From Adenanthera pavonina (taxonomy: Eukaryota > Streptophyta > Magnoliopsida > Fabales > Fabaceae): a DNA stretch of 64,000 bases. The stretch lies in contig JAIVEN010000020.1 of the NCBI GenBank assembly GCA_026686845.1, positions 1,019,501 to 1,083,500 on the forward strand, read 5' to 3'. The notes under the pieces are model-generated. The model ran no database searches and had not been told where the DNA came from. It saw only the letters and a list, made by a program, of their open reading frames with translations. The position numbers and the translations under genes were made by a program. Shown piece after piece: positions 35,494 to 49,223 of the stretch (positions within the stretch are counted from its first letter, which is position 1; each line of letters opens with the position of its first letter).

Positions 35494-36085
35494 TTACTCC
35501 CTTTATTCGTTAATATTAGGGACAAATGAGGAAGTTTCTATGTTTTAAAATATAAGAGATTTAGAAATTTATTTAGTGTATTTAATGATTTTTTTCTAAA
35601 ATACTCATAATTAAGATGATATTTTTTTAATATAATTTATTTTTATTAGTTGTATGATGTGAAAGTTATTAACATTAAATTAGTATTTTTTAAAACTATT
35701 TTATATTCCAGACAAATTTATTACTCTCCTTGGTTTATGTGATTTGTTTTTTATCCCTTATATTAAAGAACAGGAAAAGTATGTTTTTGGGGGAATATGC
35801 TCCCTCCGATCCTTTATATAAATCACATTCTAGAAGGATTCTATGATTCCAAATATAAGTCACTTTGTAAAAATTGATGAAGTATTAATTACTTCATTCC
35901 AAAAATGTTCTTCTTGAAAATTATTTTATGAAGCATTAATTACTTTAAAAAAGTTCAAATATATGATATTAATTATGGATAAGAATGAAAACCAAAGTAA
36001 ATATTAGATAATTTTATTAATATAACTAACATTTTTTTATGCTTGTAAGATAATTAAAAATAACTTATATTAAAAATTAGAAAAA
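35494..36085. mobile_element. Two adjacent decayed Stowaway-like MITEs
   Basis: One left end, TACTCCCTTTATTCGTTAAT, is at 35494. Another, ATGCTCCCTCCGATCCTTTA, is at about 35797. The right ends are poorly preserved (near 35725 and 36085), so the boundaries are estimates. Confidence 0.5.
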
Positions 36086-36348
36086 ATATATATATGGATG
36101 GATGGTAAAACGCCCATTTTATATGCCATTTTGGAACATTATTGGGAATTCTTGGAACTAGGTTGTTGTGGGTATTGATGGTTGGGACCTAGGTTTCTCC
36201 TACCGAGACCCTCACCGTGGCAGGTTTTTTATTTTTTTAAATAAAAATTAATAGATAAAAATATATATGTATTTATATAGTTTTAAAATTTTTAATATAT
36301 TTTTTTAGTTGCTAAAAAATTACATAACTACAAAGATCCAAATTTTAC

Positions 36349-36622
36349 CGTACCACTCTCTCTATTTCTTAATATAAAATTATTTTAATTGAATAATACA
36401 GATTAAGGATAAGAGTTAAAGTTAGTTAACTATTTTCATTTTTCCAAAAATTAAGATATTTTTTAAAAATTATCATTATTTAATTTTTTTCTCATTTTTT
36501 AATAAATTAAATGGGGATATTTTTGAGAAATATGTACTAATAAATATGACCTTATATTTTAAAAAAAATTTTATATTTAGAATTAAGATAAAATACTTTA
36601 TATTTAGAAATGAAGAAAATAG
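36349..36622. mobile_element. Stowaway MITE
   Basis: The left end, CCACTCTCTCTATTTCTTAA plus TATAAA, pairs with the inverted right end TACTATTTTCTTCATTTCTA plus AATATAAAG. The interior is shared with the inner element at 32528. Confidence 0.7.
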
Positions 36623-36959
36623 TAATTGTTTTAACAAATAAAAATTTAAAATTATATAAATATATGATTGTATGATGGTTGAAAAATATATTTTTTATTT
36701 GTAAATTTTAATTTTAAAAATTTTTAAAAATGAAAAAACTTGCCAGGATAGTACGTGGCATTATGGTTCTCTCCTGTCCTTATGGTTGGAACTAGCTTGT
36801 AGTATAGTTGCAGTCAATAGATTTGCTGTGAATAGAAAATCTATGCTTGACAGCTTTATGTTTAATAACTTTTTGGTCATTTTAGGTGAATTTTGCTGGG
36901 GAGAAATTAATGCTGCGTGTGAAATTGTATCTAAAATTAAACTGGTTCTTTAAATATTT

Positions 36960-37229
36960 CATTTACTTCATATTATAAATGACATTTTATATTAATTATA
37001 TGTATATTAAAAAAATTATTTTTTTAATTAAAATTAATATACAAAATATTTATATTTTTTATTTTACCCTTATTAAATATCCTATTCTATTATCATTATA
37101 GGACTATAAATAAAGAGAAAGGAAACATTAAAGACAGGAGTAAAATAAGAAAAAAAATATTCAATACTTTATATTTTAGATAAAAAATTTATTATATAAA
37201 ATGTTTTATAATATAGATCGGAGGGAGTA
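36960..37229. mobile_element. Stowaway MITE, decayed left end
   Basis: The inverted right end TACTCCCTCCGATCTATATT followed by ATAA is well preserved, while the left end has only TACTTCATATTATAAATGAC. The interior matches that of the elements at 20310 and 32281. Confidence 0.7.
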
Positions 37230-38530
37230 TGCTACATTGAAAATTGGAAAACTTGGAAAAATTTTAAAAAAATAGACCAAAATCCAACTTATTTTGAACT
37301 TAGGATTGAATTTTTTAAAATTAGGACCTATTATTGATATGTGCTGGATCTGGCATGGATGGAGGGAACTTTGGTGGGTGAAAGGCATGGGCTTTATTAG
37401 CCTTAATTATCTACCGCTAGGGAGCACTAAATACTAGGTTGAAATAAATGAGATTCACCGGCTTCCGTACCTTTGGACTGTGGTAATTACGTGCATAATC
37501 ACACACGGGGCTTGGTGTTGTCATGCATACTTTAATTTACCCACCCAAAAGTTGTTTGGACCACATGAAGTCCGTAGATCTTCTCTGGCCGACGACATAA
37601 ACTCCCTACGCAAATGCTATTTAATAATCATGTGACACGTACATTTCGGCCTGCCTCATTGGCGTTTCACCGCAACATTTTTCATGTGCTCCTTTGCAGC
37701 CTTTGTATGGAATATGGGCTGATTCCCCTGGGTACTGTAAAGTAAATGGTCGAGTTTTTGATTCCTAATATCTGAAGCCAGTTTACTTGAGAAATGTTTA
37801 TCCTTTATCTTCAGTATTTTTAAAGAGATTAGTTTTTGAGAGATAGACTTAGTTTACCACCAAAATAAATATAGTGACCTATTACTCATTTAATTTTATG
37901 ATGATCTCATACATGTGAGAACAAATCTAGGCCATTGGAGGGAAAACAATCCTGTCCGTCCATTTCAAATTCAACCCCTTTTATACATCTTCCCCTTCAA
38001 TTTGTTTCACTATGTTCGTCTCTTATTGTTCAGTTCATTCTTCTTGTGAGCCACCGAAATGGTTTTCACCTTTTAAAGCCACCATAAGCCGCTGAAATAG
38101 GATTGTTAACGGCAAAATTTGGTGATTCCACGGTGTTCTTACATCGGGGAGCCACCAAAAACATACCAGCCACTGAAACGAGATCCTCAAATGTGGTGAC
38201 TAAGAGCAATCCATGGCGTTCTCGTTTCTGGTTTCAATCGATCCTCACTTTCATGTTTGGCTTTCTTTATATATATTTAATTAATATTTAGTATTTGAAG
38301 TTATTCAAATTATATATTTATTTAATTAAATATATGTTAACGGGTGTGTATTTATCTTCAAGAGAAGATATAGTTAACTGAGGTATAATTTTATCTTTAT
38401 TTAAATTTAAATTTAAATTTAAATTTAAATTTTATAACTGATGATGGTTAAGATTATTAAATAGAGGCATACTAAACTCAACACCTATTCCCCAATTAAT
38501 TGAGACTAATTCTTAGTTTCATCACTAAGG
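37230..38530. other. Intergenic DNA with TTTAAA microsatellite
   Basis: No gene recognised. The TTTAAA hexamer runs about five times at 38401-38433. The stretch 37440-37760 is less AT-rich than its surroundings and has no repeat signature that I recognise; it contains no long open frame. Confidence 0.45.
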
Positions 38531-38860
38531 GTGTATTTGGTTGAAGATTTTTGGGATATTTTAAAGGGAGTAAAGGGAATTGGAAGCTAATAAATTCCTC
38601 CCATTATTTGGCTTAAAATATTGTAGGTGATTAGAGGGAATGAGATCCTCCTCCAATCCCTTCCTCCAACCCCTTTATTAAATTCCCAAATTGGGGTTTT
38701 TTGGGAGATGAGAGAGTCCATTTACTTTCTTTATAAACCAAATAAGATTTCATTAAAATCCTTCTAATTCACTCCCCTTCAATTCTGCCAAATAAGAGAA
38801 TTTAAAACTAATTTCTTTTCCTCCATTAAAAACCCACAATCTACTCTGTTGACCAATCAC
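38530..38860. mobile_element. Possible PIF/Harbinger (Tourist-like) MITE
   Basis: The left side GGGTGTATTTGGTTGAAG follows TAA, and the right side contains the inverted-type text CAATCACACCAAAT. These resemble Tourist termini, and the interior (AATTCCTCCCATT, AAATCCTTCTAATTC) has the usual self-complementary look. The right boundary and target duplication are not clear. Confidence 0.4.
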
Positions 38861-39480
38861 ACCAAATCTGATAAGTAGTTGAAAGAACAAAATATAAATC
38901 TTGCTACTCTTATAATTTGTGACAGAGTTCATATAAGAAATTTTGTTTGGTATATAGGCGCACCTTTGATTGCCTCATATTGCTTTCACTTGGTGCTGTC
39001 TCATGAATTTTGCATAGATCCATAACTTGTGCATAGATGGTTTTGCTTTTCGTCTTATTGTTTCTAAGCATGTTTGGATAATTAAATATATGCTCATGGT
39101 TATCGCGTTTATAAGCAATATTTTCCCGCTTTAATCTTCCCATTTGGGTTTTGTTCATGTGAAAACAATATGACCATTTTTTTTTTTGAAAATTTTTCAT
39201 TCTCGATTTGATGTTTGGATTTGTTTCTCTACCGATTGATGGGAGAAGATCATTCCATGGCGTTCATTGGTGACCACCGCTACCAGAATTGCCGAAAAAT
39301 ATGGTGGAAAACACCGAAGAAATGTTCATGATGACCAAAGTTTTTGTGCTAGGTTCTGAGTTGGGTTCAAAGATCCGTTTTGCTAAAGAAGATAAGGGAA
39401 ATGACAACGGTTTGGTTTCTTCCCTAAAATGACATGTGGTTTCGTCTATCCAGAAAGTGTTTTCACCCCATGTGTGAAAT
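38861..39480. other. Intergenic DNA, no gene seen
   Basis: A 96-codon minus-strand frame (38910-39200) has no recognisable motif. I see no repeat ends in this stretch. Confidence 0.4.
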
Positions 39481-40160
39481 TAGGGGTGTTCATGGGCCGG
39501 GACGAGCCTGGTATCACCTTGGCTTGATGTCCGGCTCATAACACCTGCAGGCCAAGAAAAACTAGCTCACTGCTCAACCCAGCTTGGGATGGTTCGGTGC
39601 TTCACCAGGGCAAGATTGGGCTAATATTGGGCTGGGTTTGACCTGATATAAAGATATACAATAAAAAAGTAAATAAGAAATAAGTTAATTTAATTTTTTA
39701 ATAAATAATATAATTAGTTTTATTTAAAATATATTCTGATAAGAAATAATATTGGATTAAACAGTAATATTTATCAAAATTATAAATGCTTAATAATTAT
39801 ATATTATTTATTTTTATATAATATTAAGTTAAGAAATGAATTTAAAATTTTAAATAAAATTAAAGATTGAAATAATAAAATGTATCTACTATAATTATAA
39901 AAGTAATTTATTACATAAGACATATAAAGGAAAAACAATTATATGAAATTATTCAATATTTTTAATAAATAAAGAAAAATAAGAAAATTAGAAAAATAAT
40001 TTATACGAGACCGGACAAGTATAGGCTTTTGACTTTCCTGATTCGATCCTCTTCTGACTCGATTTCCTTTCATTTCAATATTTTTCTTTTTTTGGCCCGA
40101 TCCAGCCCAACTCAAAATAATCAGGCCACACCAGGTCACATGCCATATTGAATAACCCTA
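39481..40160. mobile_element. MULE- or hAT-like MITE with 8-bp target duplication
   Basis: The left end TAGGGGTGTTCATGG pairs with the inverted right end TAGGGTTATTCAATATGG. The flanks are TGTGAAAT (39473-39480) and TGTGAAAC (40161-40168), 8 bp with one difference. About 680 bp: GC-richer subterminal parts around an AT-rich centre, no transposase. Confidence 0.7.
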
Positions 40161-42840
40161 TGTGAAACAACGTTGTTCTGTGTAGCTTTAGTGAAACGAA
40201 TTGTTTCACTCATGGGGAATGAACTGGGCTGGATGCATTTGGGCCTTCATTGTTTGGACCTATTTCATTTTTTCGTTGTCTGGGCTTAGCGAATTTTTGG
40301 CTTTGGTTTTTTCTTTATTTAATTTTTCTGGATATTGGTTTTTTTCATGAACTAGGCTTATATATTGTTTCGGCTTTTATTTTCTTCTGTTTTACTTTCC
40401 CAAATGTTGGGCTTCTTGTTTTCAAGGCCACTGAACACTATTAAAAAACAATTTTCCAGAAGCCGAATAACGTATGGATTGTGTACAAATGGGCCACAAA
40501 GTTTTGCTTTAATTCAAAAAATGTATGTTGGGCTTCTGGACTTGTATGGTATCAATTTTGGGTCATTTTCCGGAAATTATAGTTGGGTAGTTTTTATTGA
40601 CTAAATTTTAGATTAAGCCAAAATTATATTATCTGAATTTCCAGAATTAATAATTAGGGTCCATTGAGTTGTTTTGAACCATACATCTATATTGGACCAT
40701 AAATGTTCAGTTGATTATTTAATTTTTGTGCCATTTTTAATTGTTTAAAATATGGAAAGGTTCATTTCTGGCTATTAAATATTTTGCAAAATATTATTTG
40801 TATTATTTTATCGTCTAAAATTTTGAAAATTTTATTTGGGTAGTTCTAATACTATTTTGGCTTTGCAAAATAATTAAATTATTTATTAACCTAAAATTAA
40901 TTTTAAACAATTGCTAGGCATATTAAATAATTAATTTAGTGAGAGAATTTATTTAATTATTTAATGACATGCTTGTTTAGGTGATGAAATTAATTATTTA
41001 AATTCTTATCGTAAATGTACATATAATTGATTCTAATTGCATATAATTTATGATATTTTGTGAGTAGCATACATTTAATTAAGTAGTTAAAAAATTATTT
41101 ATAATTATTGCATGCATTATTGATTTAATAAAATCATATATGGATTTAAATTATCAATTCAAATTCAATGTATAGTTGTAATTTATCTTTACCCACAAGT
41201 AGATAATTATAATTGCACATTTAATTAAGACAAAATAAAATTGCCTTATATTTCCTATGTAGCATATAGGTATTAAGGAACCTGAAAGCATTTTAGTTTC
41301 ATCAAGTTAATGGGACAAAATATTACACATTTATGATTTGATCATATGGGTAGGATTTTTAATTAATTAGTCATATATCTGATTTAGTTGATTGATTAAT
41401 TAAATAATTCTCATCATGTGATACTTATATGAGTGCATATATATGTCCTTGTAAGTATAATGATTCTGAATGCCTTGTAATTAGTATGTATAGTTAGGGA
41501 ATAGCTACAACATCCTTATATAACCATATACATACATTTTTTATTTATTTTACCAAACAAGATATCATGTAATGACTTAAAGACATAAGTTTAAATTAAA
41601 TATACAATTATAACATATCTTTGCCCAAGATAAATAGTTATAAATATATATATTTAATTAGAATGAAATGGAAGTTGTCTTGTACTTTCTAAGTAACTTA
41701 CAGGTATTAGAAAGTATTAATACCTTCTAATTTCATAATAAATAATATATAAATTTATGCTATGTTAAAATCTTTGTCTACATGTAGATTTTGGTGATAT
41801 GAATTTATGTTTAGTATAACTAAAGTGTGATGGATGATCGCCTCATATATAGTTAAGTATAACTAAAATTAAATCCTAAAATTGTAGTGTTGTTATCATC
41901 TTTTGACTTTTTGTTTAGTTAGGGACAATTATAGAGCCTAAAGGAGAAAATTCTTAATTTTGGGTGACCTTGACTTAAAGTTCTTATACCTGTTAATGTT
42001 AATATGAGATAATATTGTATGAATGATAAGAGTGATACAATCATTTCAATACAATAATAATGAAATCTCAACACAGAGCAAAATATTTAGGTACATAATT
42101 AGTTTGGAAATGTCAAGATCTGTTTATAGGTAATGGACGAAATTGTGATATAAGTCACTATATAGTATTATAACAATAAAGTATTTCTCTATAAAGTAAA
42201 TAAACACTGGAGGCATATAATAACATACCATATAGGTGAGAGGCATAACTATTAATTAAAGTCTCTCAGGATAAGATATCTCTATTAATTCTGGTGTAGA
42301 TGATCCTTTATTAGCTAGTAATAATGATTGACATCTTCCTAGAAAATTCTTCTCTTGTTAATTCCTCCATAGCAATTTTTTTTGGGGCCAAAACTCCGTA
42401 CCAAATGATTCCTTATGTTTAATGATAGTAACCCTACTCTTATCTATATTCACCTTTTATCTACTATAATTAACAATTTACTCATCTACATTAATGTCAC
42501 GTTTGGTTCACAAAAGTGATTTTAAAGAAAGTGGAAGAAAAAGTGAAAATAGTAGTGGAAGAGGAAAATGAAGTCGAAGTGGGGTTTAAAAAGTTGTTTG
42601 GAATTTACATAGAAGTCCAATATAAATTTTATTAAATATATGTATCAATATTATGAAAAGACAAAAGTACCTATTCAAATCTATCTCTTAGCATTTGAAC
42701 ACCCACCATATACTACTATCTTCAACCTCTTGAAACCAACATGAAGAATGCAGAGCTAGAAACAATCATTTTCAAATTACAGCAACCACCATTATTGAAC
42801 ATCAAACAACCATTTTTGAACTATGATATGTCTATTTTGT
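40161..42840. other. AT-rich intergenic DNA, no gene seen
   Basis: No frame above 80 codons and no domain is visible. Around 42500-42610, text such as GTTTGGTTCACAAAAGTGAT resembles one end of a Harbinger- or hAT-type MITE without a partner. Confidence 0.45.
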
Positions 42841-44030
42841 ACTTACACAATATTGTGATTTGATACTTTTTGCCATGATTCTGCATAATTTGGAGTATAT
42901 TTGCATTACAGGAATATTTATGAGGATTTTAAGCTCTATAGAGCTAAAAAATTTGAGCCAGACGTAAAATATGAAGTCATTCCGCTCCCCCCATATTTTC
43001 TCACTCGCAAATGGGAGAGAAAGCGAGAAGGAATGAAGTTACGGAAGGACCCGGTGCCGGCTGGGAGAAAATTGTTGGACTTGGCACCGGTGGTCTCATG
43101 AAGATTAAACATGTGTTGACTCAGCTCTAGATAAAGAAGAAATTGTTGGACTCACACCGGCTCGTCTCGCATGCTTGACTTATCTTTTACGCATTTTCAT
43201 GATTTTACGGGCTTCTGGACTTTCTCTATATAAAAAGATTTGAGGGGAACACAAGGAGACAATCAGAAAAGCACCCGGAGGTCAGAGAATGCGATTAAAA
43301 TGTATCAGAGAGCAACTAAGAGTAATTTATAGAGATAGAAAGAACAAGAAGATTTGGAGAGTATTAGAGATAGATTCATTTTCTTCTCTATAACTCTTTC
43401 TTCTAATTATTTTCACTATGACTTGAGATTTTAATTTTATTTTAATTTCTATTTCCATGTGTGGCTAAATTTCCCAATTAGGGTAAGTATATAGCCTGAC
43501 TGGGATTGATTAGATTTGTTCTTCAAGTTATATTTAATTTGTTTTTTCATTATATTTATCTCTCTTGTTCGTTTATATGGATTTTATGTTTGATCACTAT
43601 AGAGTCTAATTAATTGGTAAACTTGATGGATTAAGAGGTAAAAAATGAACATAAATTCAGAGAGGTAAACACGGATAACTAATTTATTGATAGAATTAGG
43701 AATTCGTGGTTATATACGTTGTGGCTTTCAAGGTTTGATTAAGAACTTTAGTTGTATGATAGCAAATTGAATTCTAATTAAATAAGGAGTAATTGACCGA
43801 GAGGTAATTAGAACACTTTAGGAATAAGTCACTATAATTATGATGGGTCTAACTAAAGAATAGAATCTAGTCATCCCATAAGGTGAATCCCGATCCTTTA
43901 ATACTTCTAGTAATTGAATTAAAATTCAGACATTGGTTTGCTTTCTATTTCTTTCTTTTTTAATTTGAGTTTTTTAATTTTGATCATTATTTGTTTTTGG
44001 GATTAAAATTTTAGACTGGTAAATTTACTA
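42841..44030 (+). mobile_element. Probable 5' LTR / leader of Athila-like element
   Basis: This precedes the gag frame of the dead Ty3/gypsy element. A TATA box, CTATATAAAAAG, stands at about 43226-43237, and just after it comes a short GC-richer leader, as in an LTR promoter (U3 to R). The exact LTR edges, a primer-binding site and a second LTR are not visible. The 66-codon frame at 42901 lies in this non-coding part. Confidence 0.5.
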
Positions 44031-44036
44031 TCTCCC

Positions 44037-47000
44037 TTGCGTTCAACCTCTGGAATATTTGGAGAACTTTCTACTATTATGATTGACACTGTATACTTGC
44101 TGGATCCCAATCAAGTTTTTGGCGCTATTGCTGTAGAGATCAACAGATTTATTAGTTCATTAAATTTTAGTCCTTTTTTTTTTTTTAAATTTCCTTTTAT
44201 TTCTTTTCTATCCCTTGTTGCATGTTGTTATGATCTAAAAGTCTTAATAGTACTTCTGAATAAATTGCTATTAATCCTGAAATTGAATGTGCTTGTAGGG
44301 AAAACCAAGCTAGAAGAAAGTGCGAGATGGCTAATGAGTAGTGCATGCTGGGGCTCAAGCTAATCTACTTTGGAGGTATGCAGATAGGCCTGCAGTTTAT
44401 GATAATCCATCGTGCATCAAGCTATCTAACAATGCAATGAATTATGAGTTTAGACAATTCATTTAAATACACTGCCACAATTTCATGGGCGAATAGGCAA
44501 AGACGTATTGGGTTTTCTAAATGATTTCCATAATAGGATTGACCAACTTCCTCCAAATGGTTTGATGTTAGAAGAACTTAAAATGAGGTGCTTCGACTTT
44601 TGCTTGAAGGATAATGCTCGATGATGGATTCAAAATCTACTTGAAAATTTTTTGACATTATGGAGAGAGACCTACGATGCATTCATTACCAAGTTTTATT
44701 CCCCTTAGAGGACAGTAGATTTTAGGGACAAGATTTATCTTTTTACACAGTAAGAAAGTAAGCATTTTTATGAAGCATGGGATCGATTCAAGGATTTCTT
44801 ACACGAGTGCTCATACTGTGGGTTTAATGATATGAAAATTGCCAAGCTGTTTTATAATGCTCTGTGCTTTGCCTCCTAGTTCCTAATAGATATTGTTGTA
44901 GGGGATGGTAGTCTGACAGCTGACAAGATGATGAATATATATGACCAAGTGGTAACTTAGACCAGGCAAAAGGGAGTATGAAGCAGGAGAGTACCTATAA
45001 ATGACATTAACTCTCGCTCTGATGTGTTTGTGCAGTAAGAGAAGTTAAATCAATGCATTGATCTCCTCTTCCAACAGCAAAGCAATACTTTTAATCTTTC
45101 TAAAGAGTTATGCTCTGCATGTGGTGGTTTAGGGCATACTACTGATACATGTGTGCATATGACTGAAGGGAGTGCTGGAGTCAACTATATGGGATCTAAT
45201 GCTAAACGTCCACAAATAATGCAAAGGAAGAATGATCCCTTTTCAAACACTTATAACCCAGGATGGAGAAATCATATGAACTTCTCCTAGAAAAATCAAG
45301 GCAAACAAAGGCTAAATTTACTACCAGGATTCCAGCCAACTGCTTTCCCAATGCACAATCTGTGCCTATTGAGGAGAAAAAGTCTAGCTTGAAAGGGTTA
45401 GTTACCATGCTGGTAACTAGTTAGATAGCCAGTAATAAAAATATTGAACAGATCAATCAGACTCTTGAACAGTTTATGGCTAGCTAAACTACTACCAATA
45501 GTGCCACTCAAGTAGCTATAAATGGTCTGGAAGCTCAAGTAAGTCGACTGGCTTCTTTGATGAGTGAAAAAAAGAAAGAGAAATTTCCAAGTAATACTCA
45601 AGTGAATCCTAAGGAGAGTGTGATAGCTATAAGTGTTAGGGAGAAGGTAAAAGAGAGTGACAAGTTAGATGAAGAAAAAATGAATTAAAGCAAAAAAGTG
45701 AGATGAAGGAGCAAGAAAAAGAAGGAAGGATGTAACACCCCTCATGATATCTTTCTTGGCATTGTGTTCAGGACCGGAGAAAATAAAACGGAGAAAGGTT
45801 CAAGTGAAGTCTGAAAGAGCTCTATGCCACGGCTTGAAGCAGAGCCGCCGCGGTGAGAGCGTGTCCAATGGTGTTGTTTCAGTTGAACTGGTGGTGCCGT
45901 GGCGAGATGTCTTGGAGCCGCGGTGAGATTCGGGATTTTTGTTTAAATCCAGATCATTTCGGATGATCAGAAAGAAAGAAACGAAGGAGAACTGAGGGAG
46001 CATTGCTAGGGTTCAAGATTTTCGGCATCTAGGAGCGATTTTCGGACCTTGTAAGCTTGGATTCAAGTTGGTGAGTGATTCCTACTCCTCCCTCTCCATT
46101 TTCTGTGGTTGAAATTTGGAGTTTTTCAGTTATATGTCGGGATTTCCAATTTGGGACGAAATCCACCGATTGAAATGGATGAAATGGGGTTAATAAAGTG
46201 TGTTGTGGTATTCTTGTTGCTTGGGTTTGAGTTTTGAAGGGATTATATGTGTTTAGAGCTTAACCCTAGGTTGTTCTTGGTTGAGAGTATGAGGAATCCG
46301 AGTTGTGTGGAATTGCGTGATGTTTGAATGGTTTCTAGGAGCTTAATGAAGCATGAAAGGGGTGTTGGAACCTTGGGTTAGGCCTAAAATGGTTGAATTT
46401 GTGATGTTTGAGTACTGGTATATTGTGTTAATTGAAGAATTGTGGTATTGTTAAGATTGTTTAACTACTCGGAGAGGGCTAGTCATGGGATTGGTGTTCA
46501 AGAAAGCTTGTGAAACTCGTGTGAGCCGGGTATTGACAACCTGAGGTAATCGGATGTTTGTTTGTATTGTATGATGTTAAGTATATTTGTATATACATGT
46601 ATGTTTCTTTCATACCACGATATCAATATATTTGTGTGTATTGTTTTCTATATATATCGTGGTATGCACACAGTTAGATGATGAGTATGATGACTATGAT
46701 GATTGTGATGATGATATTGATATACTATGGCATGATGCATACATGACATTGTGATATGATGATGATGATAATATGATGATACATGAGCATCACGACATGT
46801 TATTGTGAAATTGTGGTATATGGCAGATTGGGTGGTGATGATGTGATGACGATATGATATATGAATATATATATATGTTAGAGAGAATAAGAATGGAAAT
46901 ATATATATGTTAGGGAGGAGAAAGATGGATGATATATGTTAGGGAGGATAAGGATGGATGATACATGTTAGAGAGGATAAGGATGGGATCTCTGCGAGGG

Positions 47001-48046
47001 AAGCATGCATTCCATTCATTTCACATTACATTCATGAATTGTATGAGATATATGTGTGTGTGTGTGTGTGGTTGTCACCGGTTACTGAGACATTGTCTCA
47101 CACCCCTCTCCCATGAACTAACCTTTCAGGTGACGGTTCTGGCACTAGTCCGGAGAAGACGCAAGAGTAGCTACGTATGTGGGAATAATCTAAGTAGTAT
47201 TTGTAAATTGGATAATGTATCTTGTGCCAAATAGGATAGAAGGTTTTGTAATGGATGTATGGCATTGATAAGGATTGTTATGGATGGATGTATGTATGAT
47301 TATATGTGGAAAATATGTTGTTTGTGGTATGTATGTGTTATGTATGATGAAAGGTGTATTTGGGCCTTGTTGGTGTGTTTTGGGCCTGTAGCCCATTTTG
47401 TCAAGTAGGAGGTGTCAAGAGGTAGGGTGTTACAAAGGAGCTCTAAGTCAAAGGTTGAAGAGGAAGTAAATAGTTAAGCCCATAAAGTAAAGCCTTATCA
47501 ACCTCTCATACCTTTTCCACAAAGGTTGAAAAAAGACAAGCATGATGAAAGCTTCTGAAAATTCCATGAGATATTCAAGAAGCTGCAAGTCAACATCCCA
47601 TTCATTGAAGTTTTGGTCAAGATACTTGATTATGTTAGACATGTCAAGACTCTCATCTCCAACAAAAAGAAGCTTGAGGAGTGTGCTACAATCACTTTAA
47701 CAAAGGATTGCAGTGCCATGCAAAGAAAGCTACCTCCGAAACTAAAAGATTCGATGAGTTTCTCTATTCCTTGTACTATTGATTCCACTGTCATTGATAA
47801 TTGTTTATGTGATTTAGGTGCAGGTATTAAGTTGATGCCTTATTCTCTTTGCAAAAAACTAGGAATTACAGATTTGATGCCCACAAATGTCACACTCAAA
47901 TTGGTAGACATATCTTTTCAGCACCCTATAGGAGTGGTCGATGATGTTTTGGTAAAAGTTGGTAAACTTTATATTTTTGCTGATTTTATGATTTTAGAGT
48001 TAGAAGATAAAATAGATATTTCTCTAATCTAGGAAGATCATTCCTA
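44037..48046 (+). pseudogene. Dead Athila-like Ty3/gypsy gag-protease, split by a solo LTR
   Basis: In order: gag core with YEAWDRFKDFLHEC near 44775, a CCHC zinc knuckle CSACGGLGHTTDTC near 45118, then after the inserted LTR the conserved PFPQRLKKDKHDE near 47510. The aspartic protease frame follows (47613-48032, 139 codons), with active-site text CDLGAGIKLMP. The gag part has many stop codons. At the end of the protease a one-base loss near 48030 shifts the frame before the family's GRxFL motif, which is still readable (GRSFL). Reverse transcriptase, RNase H and integrase are absent, because other DNA begins straight after. Non-functional. Confidence 0.85.
45731..47434 (+). mobile_element. 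Ty3/gypsy-type solo LTR, 1.7 kb, TSD AAGGA
   Basis: It begins TGTAACACCC and ends GGGTGTTACA, perfect 10-bp inverted ends of TG...CA type. AAGGA stands on both sides (45726-45730 and 47435-47439), a perfect 5-bp target duplication. It interrupts the Athila-like gag-protease, whose reading resumes after it. A GAT/ATG-rich stretch lies at 46675-46860, a TG microsatellite at about 47052-47070, and text ending CCTTTCAGGTGACGG near 47130 resembles Tekay-type LTR leaders. No internal genes remain. Confidence 0.92.
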
Positions 48047-48900
48047 AGAACGGAACTAAGTGTTCCATTTTAGGGGTGCTCACCCCCTAATCATCTTATT
48101 TAGATATAAAATGTGTTGAAAAAATCTTAATTTTTGTTAAAAATTATGTATTTGCTCCCCTTAAAATTTTATGATCGTCTTCCACTTCTAGAAATTTTAT
48201 ATTAGTTGCCTTTATTGTTTTGAAGTCTTAAATTCACTTTCAATCAAAATCATACTTATTTTTAAATTTATCATATAAAAATATAATAAAACATTTTAAA
48301 GGTATTAAGAAAATTTTTATATTTACTTTTTGGGAATGACTATTAATATACTTTTCACTCTCATTCTCTCCTTTTTGTAAAATTCTATTTATTTCCTTAA
48401 TCATAGTGTCAACACATTATAAAGACATAATTTGATAATGAATAAAAATTAACTTTCAGTTAATTTTATTGTTTATATTCAATTAAAAACCAATTAATAT
48501 AATTTTACCATCTAATAATATTTATCAGCTCTATATTTTATATCAAGACATTAACATTTTTTATTTTATTATATTTATCTCATTTTTAATTATAACGTAT
48601 TTTTATTTTTTAAAATATTTAAAGTTAGGGGAAGAAAAAAGTCTTAAGTTGATGACACAAAGAACTTGGTTAATTTGTTGCGGTTTTCTTCTTTTCTTCC
48701 TCGTAGTGAAGCTATTGTTGCTCCCTTTAAGTGGCAAAGAAAGCTAGGTTTAGTAGAGACTAGATTTTGCTTTCTAAAAGAACTATATATATATATATAT
48801 ATGTATGTATATATGTAGTTACGGATAACTATATACATATTTTTTTTAAAATCTTAAATTTGATTTGCCCTCAATTTTGGTAACTAAACTTTGGGAGCCC
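48047..48900. mobile_element. hAT-like element, left end only
   Basis: AGAACGGAACTAAGTG followed by TTTTAGGGGTGCTCACCCC is close to the inverted right end of the hAT MITE at 20989-21725 (GGATGGAACTACACG, then TTTAGGGGTGACCACCCC). It begins at the exact base where the retroelement protease reading stops. The right end is not clear; a TA microsatellite lies at 48784-48802. Confidence 0.5.
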
Positions 48901-49223
48901 TTGTTTGGCATGCTGGAAATCTAAAATGAGCTGTACTATTACTACTTATAAATAATTTGATTTTCTATGAATTTTACATAAAAAAAATATAATAGATTTG
49001 GGATATTTTCAAGCGATAATTAATTAGGATGATGATCGGCAGTGAATATTACAGGATGGGCAAGAAATAGTCATTCTACCTAAATAAGTTCCTTCCGTGG
49101 TCGTTATAATTAATTCTCCCAGTTTACAACCCTAACTTTTCAAATAATAAATTTTTTTATTTTTTAAATTTTGATTAATAATTATGTTTAAGCTTTGGAA
49201 GTGTAGAATTCTCTACAATTTAC

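Noticed and set aside
46675..46860. GAT/ATG-rich stretch that could look like a coding repeat
   Set aside because: Interrupted by stops in every frame, and placed inside a solo LTR with defined ends.
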